Shown here: positions 50,410 to 59,039 of the stretch, one piece after another
Position numbering within the stretch: position 1 is the first letter of the stretch
Layout: the number at the start of each line of letters is the position of its first letter
NCBI GenBank assembly: GCA_024400305.1
Contig: JAKSMX010000011.1
Location: 1 to 64,000, forward strand
Direction: 5' to 3'
Length of the DNA: 64,000 nucleotides
DNA from: Bacteroidales bacterium
GTDB lineage: Bacteria; Bacteroidota; Bacteroidia; Bacteroidales; F082
Notes under the pieces: generated by a model
Database searches by the model: none
Told to the model about the DNA's origin: nothing
The model's input: the letters and a program-made list of their open reading frames with translations, nothing else
Translations under genes and position numbers: made by a program

Positions 50410-51546
50410 ATGCATATTATTTTTAACAAGCCATATCTCACCGGCAAGGAGTCTCATTACATGTATCAGGCGGTATATGCAGGGAAAATCTCCGGCAACG
50501 GTGAGTTTACAAAAAAATGCCAGGAATATTTCGAGCGGCGTTACGGTTTCAGGAAATGCCTGCTGACGACGAGCTGCACCGACGCTCTCGAAATGGCGGC
50601 TATGCTTTGTGATGTGAGACCCGGCGACGAAGTCATTGTGCCGAGTTATACTTTTGTCTCATCGGCTTTGGCTTTCGTGAGGGCGGGGGCGAAAATCGTG
50701 TTTGCCGACAGCTGCGCCGAGAATCCAGACATCGATGCCGACAGGATTGAGGAATTGGTAACACCGAGAACGAAGGTCATCGTTCCGGTTCATTACGCAG
50801 GTGTGGCCTGCGACATGGACAAGATAATGGAAATCGCCAATCGTCACAACATTCTCGTTGTTGAAGACGCTGCTCAAGCCGTTGATTCATATTATGTTTC
50901 ACCGAGGACAGGCGGGAAGAAAGCACTCGGGAGCATCGGACATTTTGGCTGCTTCTCGTTTCATGAGACAAAAAACATCATTTCGGGTGAAGGCGGGATG
51001 CTCACGATCAACGACGAGCGTTTCATCCGCCGCGCCGAGATAATCTGGGAGAAAGGCACGAACCGCGCCGAGTTCTTCCGCGGCGAGGTGAACAAATACG
51101 GCTGGGTTGACATTGGAAGTTCTTTCTTGCCGAGTGAGGTGGTGGCCGCTTTCCTTTGGGCTCAGATTGAGCATCTTGATATTATTCAGGAAAAACGTAA
51201 GATGTTGTGGAACAGGTATTACGGACTCCTTGCACCGGCAGCGGCGAAGGGAATGTTCCGGCTGCCGGATGTCCCGGTTTACGCCACAAACAACGCTCAT
51301 ATATTCTACTTGGTCTGCAACAGCCTTGAAGAACGCACCGCATTGATAAACAAACTGAAAACCAACGATATCGAATCGGTGTTCCATTATCTCTGCCTCC
51401 ACAGCAGCCCATATTATCACGACAAGCACGACGGACGCGAGTTGCCGAACTGCGACCGTTTCGCCGACTGCTTGGTGCGTATGCCGATGTTCTACGAACT
51501 TGGCGAGGACGATGTGGAGAGAATTTGCGGGGTGATAATGAACTGA
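50410..51546 (+). CDS. Sugar aminotransferase, DegT/DnrJ family (RffA/WecE-like)
   Basis: 378 residues. PLP-fold features: TTSCTDALEMAAMLCDVRPGDEVIVPSYTFVSSALAFVRAGA (here cited as residues 56-97), the aspartate in VVEDAAQAVDS, and the Schiff-base lysine near 188 in SFHETKNIISGEGG. The opening IIFNKPYLTGKE and the FHETKNI motif match WecE/RffA, which makes dTDP-4-amino-4,6-dideoxygalactose. No acetyltransferase partner is present nearby; the ATP-grasp proteins may acylate the amino group instead (inference). Ten bases separate it from the downstream membrane protein gene. Confidence 0.88.
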   Translation: MHIIFNKPYLTGKESHYMYQAVYAGKISGNGEFTKKCQEYFERRYGFRKCLLTTSCTDALEMAAMLCDVRPGDEVIVPSYTFVSSALAFVRAGAKIVFADSCAENPDIDADRIEELVTPRTKVIVPVHYAGVACDMDKIMEIANRHNILVVEDAAQAVDSYYVSPRTGGKKALGSIGHFGCFSFHETKNIISGEGGMLTINDERFIRRAEIIWEKGTNRAEFFRGEVNKYGWVDIGSSFLPSEVVAAFLWAQIEHLDIIQEKRKMLWNRYYGLLAPAAAKGMFRLPDVPVYATNNAHIFYLVCNSLEERTALINKLKTNDIESVFHYLCLHSSPYYHDKHDGRELPNCDRFADCLVRMPMFYELGEDDVERICGVIMN

Positions 51547-51555
51547 ACAAAGATC

Positions 51556-53151
51556 ATGAAGAAACTATTGGAAAATAAATACTTGTTTCCTGTTTCGGTC
51601 CTCTTTGCCGATATATTGTTTTTTATATTGGTATCGCTTTGTCTTCCAATTCGTTATGGCGAGTGTGACGATGTGATAATGTGCATGATCGCGTCAGGCT
51701 TGTACACCGGCGTTCCCGACTGTCACCTTGTCTTTGTCAATGCGATATATGGCTGGCTGATATCTTCAATGTATAAACTGACAACAGCGGTTGAGTGGTA
51801 TTCTGTTTCGTTTGCAATTCTGCATGTCGTTTCAATGACAGTTGTCACTTGCTGTACATTGAAGGATAAAACTATAACAAAAATCCACAAGGCAGTCTTT
51901 CTTGTCTTTTTCTATGTGCTGTGGACGAGAATCATTCTGTCGTTCCAGTTTACGACAACAGCCGGTCTGACGTGTTTTGCCGGATTGTTGATGTTGCGAA
52001 AGGCTGATGCGCCGCCGTTCTCAAAATGTTCAGACATAATTATCGGAGCGGCATTGATCATCATTTCGTCACTGATAAGATTTTCGTCAATGGGGATGAT
52101 TGTTCTGCTGTTTATCCCGCTCATATTATTTGACAACGGCCTGCACTTAAAAAAATACGTTCCATATATCATTATCTTCTTTTCTGTCATATCACTGAAT
52201 TTTGTTGACAAATTTTTTTACAACACTCCGGAATGGAAATATTATCTTGAATATAATTCGGTAAGATCAAAAATACAGGACAATCCGAATACTTATCGGT
52301 TGGACATCAAATTGCCGGAAAACGTGTCATATTACGACTTTTGCATGTTCCGGGGTTTTGAAGGAGATCCGAATGTCATGACCTTGGATGTGATAAAAGA
52401 CTTGTATGATTCAAATTATAATGTCGGGGTAATCGACAAGCTTGGCAATTTGGGCACATTGAACAATTATCGTCTGGTTACGGCGATGATGGCTGCGTTG
52501 TACATTGTTCTTATTATTTCCATTAAAAACAGAAAATTCAAGTTGGTGTTATCGGCGACATTGTTTGTTTTATTGTTTGTCCTGATATTTTTATGCTTGG
52601 ATCATTATGTGAAAAACAGGGTTTTTGTATGTTGTCTGTTCCCTGTGATATATGTTGCGATGGTATCGATGCCATATTTTTTTAAGAAAAAAATACTGTA
52701 CGTGTTTTCAGTAATTATTATGCTGTTGATTTCGGCGAAATATGTCAAACAGACTTCCGTCGCTGTCAGTAATTATGAAGACACCGAAAAATTATTTTCA
52801 AATAACATGAAATGTCTGGAAATGTATGGTGAAACGAAAAACATTATCATGGGATTAAATACGGAAAGCCTGAATCCGTACAAAATCCATGATGAATTGT
52901 CCGGATACAATATAAAATATAATAGCTGGCTGTCGGGCTGCCCATTGAACAGAGGTTTTTTTGAATCATATTTGGATTATATTGACAATGAAATATTGCT
53001 GCTGAATGTTGATACTGACGTAATAAGTGATTGTATAAGTGATAATTACGGGGTGGAAGCTGAAGCTGTAGTGGTCGCGGAATATGGTGAATGTAAATTG
53101 GAGAAGTTAGTTCGTGCCAGTTCGGCAAATTATAATGATACCGTTCGATAA
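51556..53151 (+). CDS. Polytopic membrane protein, probable GT-C glycosyltransferase
   Basis: 531 residues. About ten membrane segments lie in residues 12-400, followed by a ~130-residue hydrophilic C-terminal domain. The first loop after helix 1 reads RYGECDDVIMCMIASGLYTG, an acidic cluster where GT-C enzymes hold their catalytic Asp. I cannot name the family with certainty. Placed after the ArnC-like, ArnE/F-like and aminotransferase genes, it would be the periplasmic transferase that takes the sugar from undecaprenyl phosphate. O-antigen polymerase is an alternative. The gene is AT-rich relative to its neighbours. Confidence 0.6.
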   Translation: MKKLLENKYLFPVSVLFADILFFILVSLCLPIRYGECDDVIMCMIASGLYTGVPDCHLVFVNAIYGWLISSMYKLTTAVEWYSVSFAILHVVSMTVVTCCTLKDKTITKIHKAVFLVFFYVLWTRIILSFQFTTTAGLTCFAGLLMLRKADAPPFSKCSDIIIGAALIIISSLIRFSSMGMIVLLFIPLILFDNGLHLKKYVPYIIIFFSVISLNFVDKFFYNTPEWKYYLEYNSVRSKIQDNPNTYRLDIKLPENVSYYDFCMFRGFEGDPNVMTLDVIKDLYDSNYNVGVIDKLGNLGTLNNYRLVTAMMAALYIVLIISIKNRKFKLVLSATLFVLLFVLIFLCLDHYVKNRVFVCCLFPVIYVAMVSMPYFFKKKILYVFSVIIMLLISAKYVKQTSVAVSNYEDTEKLFSNNMKCLEMYGETKNIIMGLNTESLNPYKIHDELSGYNIKYNSWLSGCPLNRGFFESYLDYIDNEILLLNVDTDVISDCISDNYGVEAEAVVVAEYGECKLEKLVRASSANYNDTVR

Positions 53152-53201
53152 TTGTTTGAATTTGATGAATTACAAAAAAATATTTGTTGAAATATTAAAA
53201 C

Positions 53202-53357
53202 ATGACCGCAATAGAATTTGAAAACATATCAAAGCAGTACCGTTTGGGATTGGTGAGCACGAAAACACTAAGCCACGACATCCGCAGGTTCTGGATAACC
53301 AATGTCAACCTTCACGGGAACGGTTTGAATTACGCCTCGGAGCGTAACTCCAAATAG
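53202..53357 (+). pseudogene. Truncated 5' copy of the Wzt-like ATPase gene
   Basis: The first 105 bases (35 codons, ending WITNV) equal the start of the 54519 gene except one base, ATA against ATC, both Ile. With five upstream bases the repeat is 53197-53306 versus 54514-54623. After the break the frame continues 16 foreign codons (NLHGNGLNYASERNSK) to a TAG. A small TTACGC/GCGTAA hairpin lies at 53330-53347. The AAA ATPase gene begins 8 bases later, so that gene lies exactly between the truncated and full copies. Confidence 0.92.
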
Positions 53358-53364
53358 TGTAACA

Positions 53365-54474
53365 ATGAATCCTTTTAATTACATATCAATAGCTCGCGGG
53401 GATGGCTTTTACGACCGTGCCGAAGAAACGGAGCGGTTGGTGAAGACTTTGTCGGGCGGCAACAACATCGTTTTGCTTGCGCCTCGCCGTTACGGAAAGA
53501 CATCGCTTGTCTTCAAGGTGATGGAGGAGTTGGAGAAACAAGGTGTTGACTGTGTGTATTTCGACATGATGCCGGTCTATTCATTGGAGTCGTTTGTCGA
53601 ATTGTTCACCTCTGCGTTGTACCGGAAGCAGACCGCGAAGGAGAAGTTCTTGAGCATCGTCTCAAAATTGAAGAATATCAGGCCGAAGCTCACTTTCGAT
53701 CCGGCAGGAAACGCCGATTTCAGCATTGACTTTAACGAGCCTCGTGTTTCGGTCTCCACTGTCGCCGACGTTCTCGACCTGCCTGAAAAGATGTCACAGG
53801 ACGGGCGGAAGATAGTCGTGGTTTTTGATGAATTTCAGGAGATACGCAGGTTCGGTAAGTTCGGCTTGGAAAGTCTGATGCGCAGCAAGATACAGTTGCA
53901 TCATGCCGCCAACTATCTTTTCCTTGGCAGCAAGACACATCTGATGCAGGACATGTTCATGGCGAAGAACCGCCCGTTTTACAATTCGGCAATGGTGATG
54001 CAGCTGTCGGTGTTACCAGAAGCTGACACATGCCGCTTCCTTCAAAACAGGTTCGCTGCGTCAGACATCAGGATTGACGAAACTATGTGCCGTCATCTTA
54101 TTTCACGTGCCGACAATATACCTTATTATATACAATTGATCGCAGCGGAAGTCTGGCAATACATGACTCCTGATCTGCATGATGTAACAAAAGACATTGT
54201 TGACGAGTGCTTCGCAAGGGTGATAGAACTTAAACATGATTATTATTTTGAGTTGTTTGACCGGTTTTCTCCGGCACAGAAACGTCTCTTGCAATCCATA
54301 GCACGGTCGGGAGAGAATATTTTCTCCTCGGAGTATATTGCAAACAACCGTTTGGTCGGAGCCTCATCCATACAGAAATCGCTTGCGGTGCTGATAGAAT
54401 CCGGCTTGGTTGAACGCTCCGATTCGACATATTTCATCGGAGACCCGTTCTTCAGACGTTTCTTGCTACAGTGA
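53365..54474 (+). CDS. AAA-type ATPase, archaeal-ATPase-like (copy 1)
   Basis: 369 residues. NPFNYISIARGDGFYDRAEE opening, Walker A PRRYGKT at 40-46, Walker B VVVFDEFQEIRRF near 150, sensor region LFLGSKTHLMQDMFMAKNRPFYNS, and a C-terminal winged-helix part (LLQSIARSGENIFSSEYIANNRLVGASSIQKSLAVL, about residues 310-350). This family is highly multicopy in Bacteroidota, with unknown cellular role. The gene breaks the polysaccharide locus and is bracketed by a truncated and a full wzt copy. No promoter of its own was seen. A paralogue lies at 57733. Confidence 0.87.
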   Translation: MNPFNYISIARGDGFYDRAEETERLVKTLSGGNNIVLLAPRRYGKTSLVFKVMEELEKQGVDCVYFDMMPVYSLESFVELFTSALYRKQTAKEKFLSIVSKLKNIRPKLTFDPAGNADFSIDFNEPRVSVSTVADVLDLPEKMSQDGRKIVVVFDEFQEIRRFGKFGLESLMRSKIQLHHAANYLFLGSKTHLMQDMFMAKNRPFYNSAMVMQLSVLPEADTCRFLQNRFAASDIRIDETMCRHLISRADNIPYYIQLIAAEVWQYMTPDLHDVTKDIVDECFARVIELKHDYYFELFDRFSPAQKRLLQSIARSGENIFSSEYIANNRLVGASSIQKSLAVLIESGLVERSDSTYFIGDPFFRRFLLQ

Positions 54475-54518
54475 AAACGGATTTTAAAATTGAGAGAATT
54501 AACAGGTAACTGAAAAAC

Positions 54519-55802
54519 ATGACCGCAATAGAATTTGAAAACATATCAAAGCAGTACCGTTTGGGATTGGTGAGCACGAAAACACTAAGCCACGACATCC
54601 GCAGGTTCTGGATCACCAATGTCCTGGGGAAGGAAGACCCCTATTTGAAAATCGGCGAGACCAACGACCGCTCGACGAAAGGCAGTTCCGAATATGTCTG
54701 GGCTTTGAAAGATATCAATTTCAAGGTTGAGCAGGGCGACGTCCTCGGCATCATCGGCAAGAACGGTGCCGGAAAGAGCACGCTGCTGAAGCTTTTGTCG
54801 AAAGTCACAGGCCCTACGACGGGTGTAATCCGTGCGAAAGGCCGCATCGGCTCCCTGCTCGAAGTGGGAACAGGTTTCCATCAGGAGATGACCGGCCGCG
54901 AGAACATTTATCTCAACGGGGCCATTCTCGGAATGACAAAACATGAAATCTCAAAAAAACTCGATGAGATCATTGATTTCTCCGGCTGCGAGCGTTACAT
55001 CGACACGCCGGTGAAACGTTATTCTTCGGGCATGATGGTTCGTCTCGGCTTCGCAGTCGCCGCCCACCTCGACCCGGAGATTCTCGTGGTTGACGAGGTG
55101 CTGGCAGTGGGCGACGCCGAGTTCCAGAAGAAGGCCATCGGCAAGATGCAGGAGGTTTCGAGCGGCGAAGGCAGGACGGTGCTGTTCGTGAGCCACAATA
55201 TGGCTTCGGTCAGGAAATTGTGCAAGACGGGCGTCGTGCTTAAAAACGGAAGCGTTGATTTCACAGGGACTGCTGATGATGCCGTAGAACATTACATGAC
55301 ACTTGATGTTTTCCGGGAAGAATATTTCAAGGACATCACCGAAAAAATGCGTAATCCCAATATGCTGAAATATGTCTATTTTGAGAGAATTGCCTTTGCT
55401 TCCCAAAAAAACAAGTTCGCGTCAAAAGAGCCGATCGAGATGGAGCTTGATGTGTGTGCAACGCGAGATGTGCCTGAGGCAAGGATAAATTTCACGATCT
55501 TCGGACTTGATGACATTCCTGTCGGAGGAGTCTCCAATGTGCAGACGTTTTCAATTAAAGCAGGCGAACATAAAAAGATCGGTCTGACAATTAAAAACCA
55601 TAATTTGGCGTACGGTGACTACAAGATGTCGTTCTCAACAGGGATCGGAAACTATACAACCGGCCAGAAAGATTACGATATTGTTTGTAATATTTTGAAA
55701 TTCAGAATTGAAAGGACGGATGTGTCCCAAAATGAGAATTTTGTCCAGTGGAATCCTTGTTGGGGAAGGATAATGTTTGATTCAGAAACGGTCGTTCTAT
55801 GA
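54519..55802 (+). CDS. ABC exporter ATPase with C-terminal substrate domain (Wzt-like)
   Basis: 427 residues. Walker A GKNGAGKST at 80-88, signature YSSGMMVRLGFAVAAH, Walker B ILVVDEVLAVGD and H-loop FVSHNM. Residues ~260-427 form an extra beta-rich domain (EPIEMELDVCATRDVPEARINFTIFGLDD, TYSF-like strands; FSTGIGNYTTGQKDYDIV), as in Wzt proteins that recognise a capped O-antigen before export. It should serve the two Wzm-like permeases ~9 kb upstream. Its 5' end is duplicated at 53202. The next GT2 gene overlaps the stop by 4 bases (ATGA). Confidence 0.92.
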   Translation: MTAIEFENISKQYRLGLVSTKTLSHDIRRFWITNVLGKEDPYLKIGETNDRSTKGSSEYVWALKDINFKVEQGDVLGIIGKNGAGKSTLLKLLSKVTGPTTGVIRAKGRIGSLLEVGTGFHQEMTGRENIYLNGAILGMTKHEISKKLDEIIDFSGCERYIDTPVKRYSSGMMVRLGFAVAAHLDPEILVVDEVLAVGDAEFQKKAIGKMQEVSSGEGRTVLFVSHNMASVRKLCKTGVVLKNGSVDFTGTADDAVEHYMTLDVFREEYFKDITEKMRNPNMLKYVYFERIAFASQKNKFASKEPIEMELDVCATRDVPEARINFTIFGLDDIPVGGVSNVQTFSIKAGEHKKIGLTIKNHNLAYGDYKMSFSTGIGNYTTGQKDYDIVCNILKFRIERTDVSQNENFVQWNPCWGRIMFDSETVVL

Positions 55803-56692
55803 AAATCTTCTCGGTAATCGTCACCTACAACGGACGGAAATGGTACGACAAATGTATCGGAAGCCTGCTGGAATCGTCGGTTCCGGTTACTCCGATTGTT
55901 GTTGACAATGCGTCTTCCGACGGTGCGGTTGATTATATAAGGTCCAGATTCCCGTCGGCGATTGTAATTCCTTCCAATGAAAATCTCGGTTTCGCCAAAG
56001 CCAACAACATCGGGATACGCTACGCCATTAACCACGGTGCTGACTATGTGTTTCTTTTGAATCAGGATGCCTGGGTTGAGAAGGATACGGTTGAGAAATT
56101 GGTCGGATCTTTTGAAAAACACGAAAACATCGGCATCGCATGTCCGATAAACCTTAATGCCGCGAAAACCGCAATGGATTACAAATCAGTCACTGACATG
56201 CCTGGCGACTATGTGTCGGATCTGTATTTCGGCAATGTGAAGGATGTCTATGACGTGAGGTTTTTCTGCGCGGCGTCGTGGATGATAAGCGCGGATTGCA
56301 TCAGGAAAGTCGGCGGGTTCGACACAAATCTTTTCAAACATTACGGTGAGGACAACAACTACTGCCAGAGAGTGAAATATCATGGAATGAGGATCGTCGT
56401 CAACACCCAGTGTACAATGTGCCATGACAGGGAGTTCAGGAAAATTTATGAAGGCGAATACAGAAACAGGAATTTCAAGCAGAACGACACTTCGCGCAGG
56501 ATAGAATTCGGCGATATCACTTCGGATATTGATATCGACTCCTTTATCAATTCCCTGAAAAAAAGCATCAGAAAATCATATACGAGATTCAGATTCTCGA
56601 AGATTGAGCTTTATAAAAACGAACTTGCATTTTTCGAAATGGTGAAAAAATCGAGAGATGCTAACTCCCAAGGCGGGATGGTCTGGCTTTAG
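55799..56692 (+). CDS. GT2 glycosyltransferase (rhamnosyltransferase-like)
   Basis: 297 residues. GT-A fold: SVIVTYNGRKWYDKCIGSLL, PIVVDNASSDGAVDYI, LGFAKANNIGIRYAI, and the metal-site region FLLNQDAWVEKDTVE. The acceptor region FFCAASWMISADCIRKVGGFDTNLFKHYGEDNNYCQRV is typical of rhamnosyltransferase-type GT2. No membrane segment. It overlaps the ATPase gene by 4 bases and so is translationally coupled to it. Donor sugar not determinable. Confidence 0.88.
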   Translation: MKIFSVIVTYNGRKWYDKCIGSLLESSVPVTPIVVDNASSDGAVDYIRSRFPSAIVIPSNENLGFAKANNIGIRYAINHGADYVFLLNQDAWVEKDTVEKLVGSFEKHENIGIACPINLNAAKTAMDYKSVTDMPGDYVSDLYFGNVKDVYDVRFFCAASWMISADCIRKVGGFDTNLFKHYGEDNNYCQRVKYHGMRIVVNTQCTMCHDREFRKIYEGEYRNRNFKQNDTSRRIEFGDITSDIDIDSFINSLKKSIRKSYTRFRFSKIELYKNELAFFEMVKKSRDANSQGGMVWL

Positions 56693-56714
56693 TCTGTGAA
56701 TCAATCAGTTGGAA

Positions 56715-57584
56715 ATGCTGCTATATTGTAAACATTCAGGCCAGTTGTGCAATCGACTTTGGTCATTGGTCCCGGCAGTGGCTTTCGCTTTGAAACACAA
56801 GGCGACGTTGCATGTGTTATTTGCCAATGAAGATTATTTGCGAAATTTTGGTGAAATAAAGAAAAACAAACATGTCAAATTTTGGCTGACAAATAAAAAA
56901 TGGCATAAGAAAAGGCTGATGCAATGGTTTGAGAATTTCTCTGAACGGAAAGGCCGGGAAATTCATGGAGAACTTGACCTGATAAAAAAAACAGGATTCG
57001 GTTTCAGGTTTATCAATGGTTGGGAACACCGTAATGATGTTTCGTATATACCGGAATATAAAAATCAAATAAGGGAATTGTTCGCTTTTGACCCGGCTGT
57101 CAGGAAAAAAGTTGATGATTTTCTGGAGGATTTTGATGGAGTGACAATTGGTGTCCATGTGCGTCGCGGCGATTACAGGCAATGGCGTGACGGCAAGTAT
57201 TATTTTGATGATGAAACTTATGCAAGAATCATGTTGTCATTAAAAAGTCAGGTTGCTGAAAAATTGCAGAAACGGTGTAGATTCATAGTCTGCACAAACG
57301 GGACGTATAATCATTCCAATTCTGCATTGGACATCATGCAAATGCCTGGAACAGATGCGATTACCGAAATATGTGCTTTAAGCAGGTGTGACTATATCGT
57401 CGGCCCGCCAAGTACATACAGCCAGTGGGCTTCGTTCATGGGTGACACGCCTCTCAATTTCATTTTAAATGCCGATGAGATGCCAAGAATTGAAGATTTC
57501 AGTCCGATAGTGCTTATGAACACTTTTGGAAACGGACGGAAGTTGATTGACATCGTTGATGAAAAGAGTTTCATCGTCGCATGA
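56715..57584 (+). CDS. Fucosyltransferase-like enzyme (HVRRGD motif)
   Basis: 289 residues from the ATG at 56715 (MLLYCKHSGQLCNRLWSLVPAVAFALKH). The mid-protein motif TIGVHVRRGDYRQWRDG, and the later PSTYSQWASFMGD, match the GDP-fucose site of the alpha-1,2/alpha-1,6/O-fucosyltransferase group. The N-terminal SGQLCNRLW corresponds to the GxxGNQL region. It probably adds fucose or a related deoxyhexose to the repeat unit. It is AT-rich. The locus has three enzymes of this type. Confidence 0.75.
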   Translation: MLLYCKHSGQLCNRLWSLVPAVAFALKHKATLHVLFANEDYLRNFGEIKKNKHVKFWLTNKKWHKKRLMQWFENFSERKGREIHGELDLIKKTGFGFRFINGWEHRNDVSYIPEYKNQIRELFAFDPAVRKKVDDFLEDFDGVTIGVHVRRGDYRQWRDGKYYFDDETYARIMLSLKSQVAEKLQKRCRFIVCTNGTYNHSNSALDIMQMPGTDAITEICALSRCDYIVGPPSTYSQWASFMGDTPLNFILNADEMPRIEDFSPIVLMNTFGNGRKLIDIVDEKSFIVA

Positions 57585-57677
57585 TTGCATACCGTGATCA
57601 AAATTTTTTAAAAACATTGTTTCAACCCATTATTATCTTTTTTGGATAATCTTTTTTAGATAAAAACCATGGTTTTA

Positions 57678-57709
57678 TTTGATGGAATTGAAAATAATGT
57701 TTACTTTTG
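57678..57709 (+). promoter_or_regulatory. Promoter of AAA ATPase copy 2
   Basis: TTTG at 57678-57681, 20 bases, TACTTTTG at 57702-57709: an exact match to the Bacteroidota consensus. The gene starts 23 bases later, giving a very short leader. This ATPase thus has its own promoter within the polysaccharide locus. Confidence 0.8.
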
Positions 57710-57732
57710 CGGCGTAAAAAAAAGATGAAGCC

Positions 57733-58866
57733 ATGACGATAAAGATAAATCCCTTCGTTACATACGGATATGAGTCGGCGGAGTATTTCTGCGACCGAAA
57801 GAAAGAATGTGAGCAGCTGACCCGATTGCTGACCAACGGCAACAACGTGGCTCTGATTTCGCCGAGGAGAATGGGGAAGACGGGGCTGTTGCACCACTGC
57901 TTCAATCAGGAAGCTGTAAGTAAAAACTACAACACGTTTCTTGTTGACATATACGCGACGAAAAACATGTCTGACATGGTTTACCAGATGGGGCAGGTCA
58001 TAGTTCGCGGACTCAGGCCGTGGGGGCAGAAGGCCATTGACAAGTTTCTGAACATCGTGACGTCATTGCGCACGGGAATATCGCTCGACGGCATGGGGAA
58101 TGCGAGCTGGAACCTGGAGATAGGCGAAATCAAGCGGCCGGTTTTTACGTTGGAGGAGATATTCTCGTATCTGCGGCAGGCTGAAAGGCCGTGCATCGTG
58201 GCGATTGACGAGTTCCAGGCTATATCCAGCTACCCCGAAGCGAATGCAGAGGCAATGTTGAGGGGGCTTGTGCAGGAATGCAGGAATGCGGTCTTTGTGT
58301 TCTCAGGGTCGCAGCGGCATATCATGAACGAGATGTTCTCGTCGCCGGCGCGTCCCTTCTATCAGAGCGTCTCGGTGATGAACCTGCCGCCTATCGCATT
58401 GGATGAATATGTGAAATTCGCGAGACACCATTTCGAGGCGAACGGCAAAAAGATTGATGACGGGGTGGTTGAAATGATTTACGACAGGTTCGACGCCACA
58501 ACGTGGTATGTCCAGAAGATGCTGAATGAACTGTATTCACTGACACCTGAAGGAAGTCAGTGCCAGCTTGAGATGGTTGACATGGCATTGGAGCAGATAC
58601 TTGGATCATATACGCAGACATATCAGGACATGCTGATACAGATGTCGGTCAAGCAGGCGTCGCTGTTAAGGGCCATAGGCCAGGAAGGCAAAGCGAGCCA
58701 GATAACCGGCAGCAAGTTCATCAAAGCGCATCATCTTGATTCGGCAAGCAGCGTGCAAAAGGTGAGCAAGGTGCTGTTAGACAAGCAGATAATCACTCAA
58801 AACGGAGGAGTGTATGAAATATACGACAAATTCATGTCCTTGTGGCTGAAAAAACAGGCTTTATAG
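57733..58866 (+). CDS. AAA-type ATPase, archaeal-ATPase-like (copy 2)
   Basis: 377 residues. NPFVTYGYESAEYFCDRKKE opening, Walker A PRRMGKT at 44-50, VAIDEFQAISSYPE, FSGSQRHIMNEMFSSPARPFYQS, and a C-terminal winged helix (KASQITGSKFIKAHHLDSASSVQK). It is a distant paralogue of the 53365 gene, sharing PRR(Y/M)GKT, DEFQ and RPFYxS motifs. A perfect promoter and a terminator-like stem at 58870-58902 make it an independent transcription unit. Function unknown. Confidence 0.87.
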   Translation: MTIKINPFVTYGYESAEYFCDRKKECEQLTRLLTNGNNVALISPRRMGKTGLLHHCFNQEAVSKNYNTFLVDIYATKNMSDMVYQMGQVIVRGLRPWGQKAIDKFLNIVTSLRTGISLDGMGNASWNLEIGEIKRPVFTLEEIFSYLRQAERPCIVAIDEFQAISSYPEANAEAMLRGLVQECRNAVFVFSGSQRHIMNEMFSSPARPFYQSVSVMNLPPIALDEYVKFARHHFEANGKKIDDGVVEMIYDRFDATTWYVQKMLNELYSLTPEGSQCQLEMVDMALEQILGSYTQTYQDMLIQMSVKQASLLRAIGQEGKASQITGSKFIKAHHLDSASSVQKVSKVLLDKQIITQNGGVYEIYDKFMSLWLKKQAL

Positions 58867-58869
58867 GAT

Positions 58870-58902
58870 TTGACCTGCGCAGATTGTCTGATAACAGGTC
58901 AA
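58870..58902 (+). terminator. Stem after AAA ATPase copy 2
   Basis: Perfect inverted repeat TTGACCTG (58870-58877) / CAGGTCAA (58895-58902), 3 bases after the stop. The T-run (GATTTTTAT) is about 10 bases further, so termination efficiency is uncertain. Confidence 0.55.
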
Positions 58903-58943
58903 TGCCGTACTGATTTTTATACTAATTTTAAATGACTTTTTAA

Positions 58944-59012
58944 ATGATTAACTATTCCATAATAATCCCCCACAAAAACACACCGGACCTGCTCCGCAAG
59001 TGTCTGGATTAA
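58944..59012 (+). pseudogene. Truncated 5' copy of the GT2 gene at 60040
   Basis: 22 codons (MINYSIIIPHKNTPDLLRKCLD) then TAA. The 66 bases match 60040-60105 with three differences, AAC/AAT, CCC/CCT and ACA/ACG, all synonymous. With the leader TTTAA the repeat is 58939-59009 versus 60035-60105. The inserted gene 59040-60047 fills the space between the two copies. Confidence 0.92.
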
Positions 59013-59039
59013 CATTTAGTGCTTCATAAGATTATTAAT

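Noticed and set aside
53330-53347. TTACGC/GCGTAA palindrome as a terminator or attachment site
   Set aside because: Only 6 bp of stem, no T-run, and a single occurrence; too weak to call.
53365-54474. Transposon or insertion sequence around the AAA ATPase
   Set aside because: No transposase, no terminal inverted repeats and no short target duplication; the flanking repeat is the 5' end of a resident gene.
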